The position numbers and the translations under genes were made by a program. DNA of 64,000 bases from the NCBI GenBank assembly GCA_017306015.1, contig JAFKJK010000021.1, positions 1 through 64,000 of the forward strand. Direction: 5' to 3'. Under the pieces are notes generated by a model. It was not told where the DNA came from, searched no databases, and saw only the letters and a list, made by a program, of their open reading frames with translations. Shown here one piece after another: positions 25,008 through 31,963 of this stretch. Source of the DNA: Propionibacteriaceae bacterium (GTDB lineage: Bacteria; Actinomycetota; Actinomycetes; Propionibacteriales; Propionibacteriaceae). Numbering within the stretch: position 1 is the stretch's first letter; the number at the start of each line of letters is the position of its first letter.

Positions 25008-25109
25008 CAGCCCTCCAGACGATGGACAGCCCGCCGTCCAGCGGGCCCGCCCGAGTCTAGCCGAGCAGGCCGCGGATACGCGGGGGTACGCCCTGGCGAC
25101 GGCCTGGAT

Positions 25110-25138
25110 TTGGGCAAATCAGGGACGTCACCTAAGCT
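25110..25138 (+). promoter_or_regulatory. Putative promoter of the initiator tRNA gene
   Basis: TTGGGC (25110-25115) and TAAGCT (25133-25138) are 17 bases apart. The expected start near 25145 is 5 bases before the mature tRNA. 25008-25109 has no gene, only the divergent oppA leader. Confidence 0.55.
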
Positions 25139-25149
25139 GGGAACACCGA

Positions 25150-25223
25150 CGCGGGGTGGAGCAGCTCGGTAGCTCGCTGGGCTCATAACCCAGAGGTCAT
25201 AGGTTCAAATCCTATCCCCGCTA
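25150..25223 (+). tRNA. Initiator tRNA-fMet (anticodon CAT)
   Basis: Begins CGCGGGGTGGAGCAG and ends CCCCGCTA. The 1:72 position is an unpaired C-T, and the anticodon stem carries the three consecutive G:C pairs (CTGGG/CCCAG around CTCATAA) that define initiator tRNA. The T-arm is ATAGG-TTCAAAT-CCTAT. CCA is not encoded. It has its own promoter and terminator. Confidence 0.96.
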
Positions 25224-25228
25224 CGAAT

Positions 25229-25265
25229 AAGAGGCTCTGACTAGGGTAGATAGTCAGAGCCTCTT
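25229..25265 (+). terminator. Terminator of tRNA-fMet
   Basis: A 15-bp perfect stem (25229-25243 / 25251-25265) with a 7-base loop begins 5 bases after the tRNA. The right arm ends CTCTT and GTCTTG follows, so the T-run is weak, but stem length and position are convincing. Confidence 0.8.
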
Positions 25266-25309
25266 GTCTTGTCCGGTCGGGTCACCGGCAGAGTTGCACG
25301 CGATCCCAC

Positions 25310-25516
25310 GTGACATCGCACCTGAGGATCCTGGCGAGGCTCACCGAGTTGGAGACCGACCCGCACGGCTTCAACACCGCTGCACTGGCCGACGATCCCA
25401 CTCGTCGCAGACTCCGCGTCGGGGACTACCGGATCGTTTGCACCCTCGATCACGGCCAGCTCACCATCTGGATCGTCCAGGTCGACCACCGCTCCACGAC
25501 CTACCGCCGACCTTGA
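25310..25516 (+). pseudogene. Truncated RelE/ParE-family toxin remnant
   Basis: 68 residues from a GTG, matching the C-terminal two thirds of RelE/ParE-type toxins: RILARLTELETDP, then RRRLRVGDYRIVCTLDHGQL and VDHRSTTYRRP, where the VGDYRIVYTxDDGxL...VxHRxxxYR pattern is typical. The N-terminal strand and helix (about 20 residues) are missing, and the terminator of tRNA-fMet lies just where they should be. No antitoxin gene is adjacent. Most likely a decayed toxin fragment; a translated fragment cannot be excluded. Confidence 0.6.
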
Positions 25517-25592
25517 GCCCTCGTAACAGACGAGTCGGAGGCAGTCTCTCAGTCCACTGGCGCGACCCGCACGGGGGCCCGCATCGATTCCC

Positions 25593-25835
25593 TCAGCCGG
25601 CTCGGCGAGCCATCTCGTCGGCGATCCAGCGGGCAACCTCGCGGCTGCACGCCCCGGGGTTGCTGAAGCTGACGGCGAAGATGCCGGTGATCTCGGTCAA
25701 CTGAGGGATGCCGTGCAGGGTGAGGATCTCCTCGGCCTCAGCTGCGTACTCGTCTCGCGGCGCACCGGCGGCGACGAGTCCCACTGGGTCCGCCTCGGCG
25801 AGGATCTCGATCATTTCGTCCCGGGTGATGGCCAC
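25593..25835 (-). CDS. Small hypothetical protein
   Basis: 80 residues from GTG 25835 (MAITRDEMIEILAEADPVGL...APRDEYAAEAEEIL...REVARWIADEM). The pattern EILxxxDPxGL...PRDEY...I resembles the small DUF1871-like proteins of unknown function, from memory. Acidic and soluble, no signal or membrane segment. Divergent from the acetyltransferase gene (70 bases apart) and convergent with the toxin remnant. Confidence 0.6.
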   Translation of the reverse strand: MAITRDEMIEILAEADPVGLVAAGAPRDEYAAEAEEILTLHGIPQLTEITGIFAVSFSNPGACSREVARWIADEMARRAG

Positions 25836-25905
25836 GCCAGAAGCCTAGGACAGCCGGTCGTCGCGGAGCGCCGGGTCGCTCGGGGGGCGACGCTACGATG
25901 CCGGG

Positions 25906-26361
25906 ATGGCTGTCACCTACCGCTTCTCGACCGATCCGGCGGACGTGGATCGGACGCTCGTGCACCACTGGCTCAGCGAGTTGTCCTACTGGGCCGCGGG
26001 CCGCGAGCGGGAGGTGCACGACCGGGCGATGGACGGCTCGCGCAACTACGCCGTCGTCCGCACGGAGGACGGACGGCAGGTCGCCTACGCCCGGGTGATC
26101 ACCGACGGCGCCACCTTCGCCTGGCTGTGCGACGTGATCGTCGACCCGGAATGCCGCGGCGACGGCGTCGGCAAGCTCCTGGTCGAAGGCGTACTGGCCG
26201 ACCTGGAGCCGCTCGGCCTGAAGCGCATCCTGCTGGCCACCGCCGACGCGCACGGGCTCTACGAGCAGTTCGGCTTCCGTCCGCTGGCCGATCCGACGAT
26301 GTGGATGGTGCGCGGTGCTCCTGGCGTCCCCAGCCAGCAGCCTGCACCGTCACGTGACTGA
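25906..26361 (+). CDS. GNAT-family N-acetyltransferase
   Basis: 151 residues. The GNAT core is clear: YAVVRTEDGRQVAYARVITDG, the strand LCDVIVDPECRG, the acetyl-CoA loop RGDGVGKLLVEGVL (pattern RGxGxGKxL), and ILLATADAHGLYEQFGFRPL near the C-terminus. The N-terminal SELSYWAAGRERE is typical of a family of small acetyltransferases whose acceptor is unknown. ATG at 25906 with CGGGATGG context and no strong ribosome site. The C-terminal 20 residues are unconserved. Confidence 0.88.
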   Translation: MAVTYRFSTDPADVDRTLVHHWLSELSYWAAGREREVHDRAMDGSRNYAVVRTEDGRQVAYARVITDGATFAWLCDVIVDPECRGDGVGKLLVEGVLADLEPLGLKRILLATADAHGLYEQFGFRPLADPTMWMVRGAPGVPSQQPAPSRD

Positions 26362-26644
26362 CGTCTTGCCCTCACCTCCATCGGCTTGACCGTCTCCCCA
26401 ACGGCAAGCGAGACCCTGCCGTCCGGCGCGCCTGACCCGGCCTGTGCCCGGCTGCGCCGCCTTCCATACCCTGAAGCTGCGGTCCGGGCGACGCTCGGCC
26501 GCGAGGCACCGCCTTGCCCGGCCAACGTGGCCGGTGGGGCGTTCTCGTGCTGGCGGCGGTGGTCGATCTGTGACCCGGTTTGGGGCGCGGGACGACGGAG
26601 CTCGATCTGGGACGGAGTGGGACAGTTCCCGTTCCGTTCACGCC

Positions 26645-27000
26645 TCATCATCCCGGCGTAAGCCGGGATCCCGCCCGGGGGCGCGTGCTTGGGTGGGCGT
26701 GGACGCGGGCCTGTTGGGACGGCCGGTCGCTTCGGCTGGGCGGCCGCCGGGGGTCCCGGGTCGGGGGCCCAGGACGACGAGGTGGTGGGTCTACCGCCGC
26801 TCGTCATCCCGGCGAAAGCCGGGATCTCGCCCGGGGTTGCGTGCCTGGTGTCGGTTGGTGAAGCGGCGTGGACGCGGATCTGTTGGGACGGCTGGTCGGT
26901 TCGGCTGGTCGGCTGTCCGGGGGTCCCGGGTCGGGGCCCGGGACGACGAGGTGGGCCCTGCCCCGGCTCGTCATCCCGGCGCACGCCGGGATCTCGCCCC
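26645..27000. repeat. Three REP-like repeat copies with about 160-base spacing
   Basis: The 26362-27011 gap holds no gene. It contains three copies of TC(A/G)TCATCCCGGCG-nnn-GCCGGGATC, starting near 26645, 26801 and 26968. Each is a hairpin-forming inverted repeat, followed by CGCCCGGGG and by a further shared stretch (GTTGGGACGGC, GGGGGTCCCGGGTCGGGG, GACGACGAGG). So the longer unit of about 160 bases is itself repeated. The arrangement resembles intergenic palindromic repeats and not CRISPR. The last copy ends at the stop of the HNH gene. Confidence 0.85.
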
Positions 27001-27011
27001 GGGGACACAGG

Positions 27012-28346
27012 TCAGTGTCGGGTGGTGAGGCGGGCGTGGATGCGGGGCCGCTGGGCCGGGTCGACCCGCCGGGGTGGGACGACCATTGGGATGCCGTCGG
27101 CGCGGAACAGGATCTTCCACCGGTCCGCGTTCGGGTCTCGGCTGGGTTCCAGGATCCCGTGGTGGTGTGGACATACCAGCACCAGATTGCGCAGGGCTGT
27201 GACACCACCAGCCCACCACGGAACCACATGATGAGCTTCACACCTACCTGGTGGGGCGTCACAGCCGGGGAAGATGCAACCACCGTCACGCAGTTCGAGT
27301 GCTGCCCGGATGGCTGGGGTGACCAGCCGCACGGACCGGCCCACATCGAGTGGTTCGGAGTAGGAGCCGAGCACGACCGGCAGCAGGTCGGCATCGCACA
27401 GCAGCCGGCGCACCACACTGGCTGCCACCGGGTGGCCGTCACGCACCAGGGACGCACCGAGCCCGGCGTCGGCGCAGTGTTTGGTGAGTTTGTCGTGGGA
27501 CAGGGTGATCACGATCCGGGGACGATCCCCACCATTCCTTGGAGCCACCTGCCGACGACTGTGCGCAGCTACCATCGCGATCAGTCCGTCGGCTCTGCGC
27601 ATGGCCGGGGTGATGTACTCCGCTTGGGGGTCGAGTCGTTCGAGGCCGCGTTTCTGGGCGGCGGCGTACGCCTCGACGATCTGCATCAACGGCTCCGCGT
27701 CAGCGATCGGTAGGGATCCTCGGATCAGCACCGACCCGTCCCCGTCACCAGTGAAGTCCAAGCACCTGCGGGTCTGAGCCCGCCGTTCCTGCTGCTCGAC
27801 ACGTTTCGCCTCCAACCTATCGGCAGTGTCCGGTGACAGGACCTCGATCAAATGGGAGGTGAGACGACGCAACTCCGCACTGTTATGGGTCTCAGCAAAA
27901 CCAACCATCAAACCCTGCGCCTCAATGATCGTGTTGTCGTCGAACTCTTTGGGCAGCTGGGCCAACACCCCGGTGATGGCTTCGGCCTGGACCGGCAACA
28001 CCACCCCAACCAGAGTGGCACTGCCGATGAGCGGGAACCGGGCCAGTCCTTGGCCGGCCCGGATGATCCGGGCTGCTTCGCGTGGGGTTAGGTTCATGGA
28101 CTCGGCCAGCCAGGTCCTGGTCGACGTCCTGCGCTCGTTCCACACCGTCTGGGACTTCTCGATCCGGGCGGCCAACTGCTGCTCGAACCCGTGCAGCCGT
28201 CCACTCAGCCGGATCACGTCCCGCAACAGTGAGAGTTGCTCGGCGTCGGTGGGGAGCCGGAGCCGGTCATCGGTCAGGGCGTCCAGGGCGCTATCGATCG
28301 ATGCGAGGATCTCGCGATCGGTCAGCTGCTCGAACTCCCTTTCCAT
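27012..28346 (-). CDS. DUF222/HNH endonuclease-like protein (13E12 repeat family)
   Basis: 444 residues. The N-terminal DUF222 region (about 30-320) includes RTWLAESMNLTPREAARIIRAGQGLARFP and DALTRADGL-like PAMRRADGLIAMVA. The C-terminal HNH domain is about 365-415 (GCIFPGCDAPPGRC; EAHHVVPWWAGG; NLVLVCPHHHGILE), with the zinc Cys residues and His-His catalytic motif present. Common multicopy genes in actinobacteria; the mycobacterial relatives lie in REP13E12 repeats. Probably a mobile or selfish element; DNA cleavage is inferred from the HNH motif. Repeats lie on both sides. ATG at 28346. Confidence 0.9.
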   Translation of the reverse strand: MEREFEQLTDREILASIDSALDALTDDRLRLPTDAEQLSLLRDVIRLSGRLHGFEQQLAARIEKSQTVWNERRTSTRTWLAESMNLTPREAARIIRAGQGLARFPLIGSATLVGVVLPVQAEAITGVLAQLPKEFDDNTIIEAQGLMVGFAETHNSAELRRLTSHLIEVLSPDTADRLEAKRVEQQERRAQTRRCLDFTGDGDGSVLIRGSLPIADAEPLMQIVEAYAAAQKRGLERLDPQAEYITPAMRRADGLIAMVAAHSRRQVAPRNGGDRPRIVITLSHDKLTKHCADAGLGASLVRDGHPVAASVVRRLLCDADLLPVVLGSYSEPLDVGRSVRLVTPAIRAALELRDGGCIFPGCDAPPGRCEAHHVVPWWAGGVTALRNLVLVCPHHHGILEPSRDPNADRWKILFRADGIPMVVPPRRVDPAQRPRIHARLTTRH

Positions 28347-28500
28347 GGTTCAGACATTAGAGGCTGCCACTGACATTCTTTGGTCCTGGGGGAGGGGTAT
28401 TCGCGGGACGTCCTGAAGCTGGTTAATCGTGCATAACTGGTGCACGTTCTTTCAGTCACCCGACACTGCCTTCGGTATTGCCAGTGCGCTGAAACGGAGA

Positions 28501-28519
28501 TCCCGGGTCAAGCCCGGGA
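28501..28519. repeat. REP-like palindrome upstream of the HNH gene
   Basis: TCCCGGG-TCAAG-CCCGGGA, followed by CGACGACG. It resembles the CCGGGATC and GACGACGAGG blocks of the three copies on the other side. The rest of the gap 28347-28679 holds no gene I can support. Confidence 0.6.
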
Positions 28520-28679
28520 CGACGACGGGGCCGCGTTGCGAGCAGGGCGCGTCGCGAGCGAGAGCCGCCGCCACGAGTCCCGGCTGAATGCCCAGACTGA
28601 AAGGACGGGGCTCACCCGTCCGACGGAGCCCACCTGTTGGACGAAGCAGGAACCCTTCCCGACTCCGCCCGGGTCGGCG

Positions 28680-29054
28680 TCAGTGGAGCTGGATCGTCGG
28701 GACGGGCTGCCAGGCGTCGCGTCCGGGATCGTTCACGGCGGCGAGGACCGAAGCCTTCGCGTCCCCCGGGGAGGCGGGCAGGATCGGCAGCCGGGACGAG
28801 GTCAGCATCCGGGCCATGCCCTCCCCCATGTGCGGCGCGACCACAGCCTCGACACCGTGCTCACGCAGGAAGCTGATCACCCGCGCGTGGTGCGAACCAT
28901 GGGTACCGGCGTCGTGCAGGCCGTCCCAGTCGACCTCGTGCACATCCCACCGGCTGATGGCACCGTCCACGACTTCGGCGAGCGCCACCCAGTGGGCGCG
29001 GCCGAAGCGGGAATCGGTGCGTCCGTCCTCGGTCACCGGGGTCATCAGGATCAT
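28680..29054 (-). CDS. NifX/NifB-type dinitrogenase iron-molybdenum cofactor family protein
   Basis: 124 residues. MILMTPVTEDGRTDSRFGRA is the typical opening of the family (MKIAIPVxxDGxxSxHFGRA), and AVVAPHMGEGMARMLTSSRLPIL matches its GHMGPGxxxxLxxxGI segment. Family members bind iron-sulfur or cofactor precursors in nif clusters, but many stand-alone copies in non-diazotrophs have unknown roles. No nif gene is near. The ATG at 29054 is preferred: AAGGAG lies 5 bases upstream, while an in-frame GTG at 29060 lies too close to it. 262 bases without a gene follow up to the M16 gene. Confidence 0.82.
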   Translation of the reverse strand: MILMTPVTEDGRTDSRFGRAHWVALAEVVDGAISRWDVHEVDWDGLHDAGTHGSHHARVISFLREHGVEAVVAPHMGEGMARMLTSSRLPILPASPGDAKASVLAAVNDPGRDAWQPVPTIQLH

Positions 29055-29316
29055 CGTCACTCCTTGGTCAGCCGTTCGTGCCATGGCAAGCACCGACACC
29101 CACCCTACGCAAGGCTGGCCCTCGGCAGCATTGCCCATTCCGCTCGCCCGTCAACATGGCAACCATGGTGGTGCCAAGTGAACACCCCACCCAGTTCGCT
29201 GGACGATGGTGCCGCATCGACCGGCGAACGTATCCGGCCCGGCTGGAACGCGATGAAGCGTCCAGCCGGGCCGGAGTGGTTCTCGGACCCCTCCGTGGCT
29301 GTGATGTGATGGACGC

Positions 29317-30609
29317 GTGCGACCAGCGACAGTCTCCTACCCGATCCACCAACACCGGTTGGGCAACGGCATGCGGGTGGTCATCAGTCCCGACCACAGC
29401 GTCCCGGTGGTCGCGGTCAACATCTGGTACGACGTCGGCTCGCGCGACGAACTGGACGGCCAGCGTGGCTGGGCCCACCTGTTCGAACACCTGATGTTCT
29501 CCGGCTCCGCCCACGTCGACAGCGGCGAACACCTGCACCTTCTGCAGTCGCTCGGCGGGTCGGTGAACGCCACCACGTGGTTCGACCGCACCAACTACTT
29601 CGAGACGGTCGGCCTGGGTGCCCTCGACCTCGCGCTGTGGCTCGAGGGTGACCGCCTGGCCACGCTCGCCGACCATCTCGCCGAGGCCAGCGTCGAGACC
29701 CAGCGCGAGGTCGTGAAGGAGGAGAAGCGGCAGCGCTACGACAACGTCCCCTACGGGCAGGCGATGGCCGAACTCGCCGTCCTCGTCTTCGGCGCCGACC
29801 ACCCCTACGGCCACACCACGATCGGCTCGATGGCCGACATCGACGCCGCCACCGCGGCCAGCGCAGCCGACTTCTTCCGCGCTCACTACCGTCCGGGCAA
29901 CGCCGTGATCACCCTGGTCGGCGACGTCCAGCCCAAGGACGCGCTGAAGCGCGTGGACCGGGCGCTGGGCTGGATTCCCACCACCAGCCGTCCACCCCGG
30001 ACGCCGGCCACCCCGCTCCCCCCGCTGACCGGCATTCCCCGCAAGACGCTGACCGATCCCGTCCCCGCCGCAGCCAGCTACCTCGCCTGGCGGCTGCCGC
30101 CCCGCGACACCCCGGAGTTCGACGCCTGCGACCTCGCGCTGAGCATCCTCGGCGCCGGCCAGACCGCCCGGCTGCACCAGCGCATCGTCCGCGAGCTCGA
30201 ACTCGCAGCGTCCGCCGGCGCCCAGGCACTCGGCCTGATCGGCGGCAATTCCCTGGGCCTCGCCCACGTCCGTGCCCTTCCCGGCCAGGACGCCGCCGAA
30301 GCCACCGAGGCATCGCTGACCGAGATCGCGAAGCTGGCCGACGACGGGCCCACGCCGGCAGAACTCGAACGCGTCAAAGCCCAGTACGCCCGCGAGTGGC
30401 TCACCGAGCTGGCCCGGTTCGACAGCCGGGCCGACGCCATCAGCGCCTACGCGACGCTCCACTCCGACCCGGAGCGCATCAACCGCCGGCTCGCGGAGGT
30501 CGAGGCCGTCGACGCCGCCCAGGTACAGCTCGCCGCGGCCACCTACCTCGCGCCCGACTCCCGGGCCCAACTCGACTACACCGACGGGACGCCAGATGCG
30601 ACGGCATGA
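29317..30609 (+). CDS. M16-family zinc peptidase, catalytic subunit
   Basis: 430 residues. The inverted zinc motif HxxEH is H54-L-F-E57-H58 (GWAHLFEHLMFSG), and a further acidic cluster (E135/E136 in VKEEKRQRYD) is at the expected distance for the third ligand. M16 landmarks include TTWFDRTNYFETV, DHPYGHTTIGSMADIDAAT, FFRAHYRPGNAVITLVGDV, and the R/Y-type DPVPAAASYLAWRLPP. GTG at 29317, without a clear ribosome site. The next gene encodes a companion lacking the zinc motif, and overlaps by 14 bases, so the two probably form a heterodimer that degrades peptides, like other bacterial M16 pairs. Confidence 0.93.
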   Translation: MRPATVSYPIHQHRLGNGMRVVISPDHSVPVVAVNIWYDVGSRDELDGQRGWAHLFEHLMFSGSAHVDSGEHLHLLQSLGGSVNATTWFDRTNYFETVGLGALDLALWLEGDRLATLADHLAEASVETQREVVKEEKRQRYDNVPYGQAMAELAVLVFGADHPYGHTTIGSMADIDAATAASAADFFRAHYRPGNAVITLVGDVQPKDALKRVDRALGWIPTTSRPPRTPATPLPPLTGIPRKTLTDPVPAAASYLAWRLPPRDTPEFDACDLALSILGAGQTARLHQRIVRELELAASAGAQALGLIGGNSLGLAHVRALPGQDAAEATEASLTEIAKLADDGPTPAELERVKAQYAREWLTELARFDSRADAISAYATLHSDPERINRRLAEVEAVDAAQVQLAAATYLAPDSRAQLDYTDGTPDATA

Positions 30610-31942
30610 CCAACGACCCGAACTCGGCAGGACGCCTCGGTGGAAGTTCGCCGAGCCGGAGCAGTTCTGGCTCGACAACGGCCTCCACGTCCTGCTGTGC
30701 CATCGTCCCGGGCAGCACGTCGCCGCGATCTGCCTCAGCCTCGACATCCCGCTGAACCTGGAGCCCGAGCACCTCGAAGGCGTCGCGACCATCGCGCAGC
30801 GCGTCCTCGACGAAGGCACCAACCAGCACCCCGGCGCGAGCTACGCCGAGAGCCTGGAGAACATCGGCGCGGTGCTGGACGGCTCGGTCGGACTGTCGGC
30901 CAGCCAGCTGTTCGTCAGCGTGCCCGTCCCCCGGCTGCCCGAAGCACTGGCGCTGCTCGCAGAAGCCGCACGCACCCCCGAGCTCAACCAGGCCGACATC
31001 GACCGCCACCAGCAGCTCCGCCTGGCCGAGATCGAACAGACCCTCGCGAACTCCGCCGCGTTGGCGCAGCTGACCTTCCGGACGGCCACCGTGCGACGCC
31101 GCTGGCGCGCGTCCCGGCCGGCCGGAGGCACTCGCGAGTCGGTGGCGGCCATCACCCCGGCCGCCGTGCGGGAGTTCCACGCCGACTACTACCGGCCCGA
31201 GGGCGGGACGCTGATCGTCTCCGGCGACTTCGACGCAGGCCTGCACGCCGCGGTCGAGGCCACGTTCGGCGACTGGCTCGTGCCGGGGACGGTGGACGCC
31301 GTCCATCACGTGCCGACCGCACGTCTCCCCCACCGCTGGCTGATCGACCGCCCCGGAGCCGTCCAGGCCGACGTCCGGCTCGGCGCACTCGGCATCGATC
31401 GCGCCGATCCCCGCTGGCCGGACGTCCAGGTCGCCACCCACGCCGTTGGCGGTGCCTTCCTGAGCCGACTCAACAAGGTGCTGCGCGAGGAACTCGGGTT
31501 CACCTACGGGGTGCACCTGGTCAACCAGCCGATGCGCAACCGCGGACTGTTGGCCGTTCAGGGCTCCTTCCGCACCGAGGTACTGGCCGAGGCGGTCGCC
31601 CGAGCCGGGTCACTGCTGGACCTCACCGCCCGGCCGCTCACCGATGCCGAGGTGACGCAGGCGGTGGCCTTCCACCTCGGCAGTTCGCCGCTGCGCTACT
31701 CCACCGCCCACCAGGTCACCGAGAACCTGGCCGCGCTGATCGCGGCCGGCGTGACAGCCGAGTTCATCAACGCCAACGCCCGCGCCCTGGCCCAGGTGAC
31801 CCCGGCCTCGGCCACGTCGGCACTCGCCGAGCTACTGCCCCCGGATCGCCTCACCCTCGTCGTGGTGGGGGACGCGGATGCGCTCGTCGAACCACTCGCG
31901 CGGGCCGGCTGGCCCACCACGAGGCACGCCGCCCAGGCCTGA
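30596..31942 (+). CDS. M16-family peptidase, non-catalytic companion subunit
   Basis: 448 residues with the M16 fold: LDNGLHVLLCHRPGQHVAAICLSLDIP, NQHPGASYAESLENIGA, YRPEGGTLIVSGDF, REELGFTYGVHLVNQP. Where catalytic members have HxxEH it reads GVATIAQRVLDEGT, so all zinc ligands are missing. The R/Y-pair region, REELGFTYGV, is present. It therefore acts as the inactive partner (as in mitochondrial processing peptidase) of the preceding subunit, whose gene overlaps by 14 bases. ATG at 30596. Confidence 0.9.
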   Translation: MRRHDQRPELGRTPRWKFAEPEQFWLDNGLHVLLCHRPGQHVAAICLSLDIPLNLEPEHLEGVATIAQRVLDEGTNQHPGASYAESLENIGAVLDGSVGLSASQLFVSVPVPRLPEALALLAEAARTPELNQADIDRHQQLRLAEIEQTLANSAALAQLTFRTATVRRRWRASRPAGGTRESVAAITPAAVREFHADYYRPEGGTLIVSGDFDAGLHAAVEATFGDWLVPGTVDAVHHVPTARLPHRWLIDRPGAVQADVRLGALGIDRADPRWPDVQVATHAVGGAFLSRLNKVLREELGFTYGVHLVNQPMRNRGLLAVQGSFRTEVLAEAVARAGSLLDLTARPLTDAEVTQAVAFHLGSSPLRYSTAHQVTENLAALIAAGVTAEFINANARALAQVTPASATSALAELLPPDRLTLVVVGDADALVEPLARAGWPTTRHAAQA

Positions 31943-31963
31943 CTCCGTCCGAGGGGACGCGGC

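Noticed and set aside
25150..25516. A genomic island integrated at tRNA-fMet
   Set aside because: No integrase and no second copy of the tRNA 3' end was seen downstream.
26645..27000. A CRISPR array
   Set aside because: Three copies at about 160-base spacing with self-complementary repeats and no cas genes; fits REP-like repeats better.
27012..28346. Intein or homing endonuclease
   Set aside because: The protein is a free-standing DUF222/HNH gene with no host gene interrupted.
29068..30822. A long minus-strand frame under the M16 gene
   Set aside because: It mirrors the M16 gene in codon phase and shows no domain.
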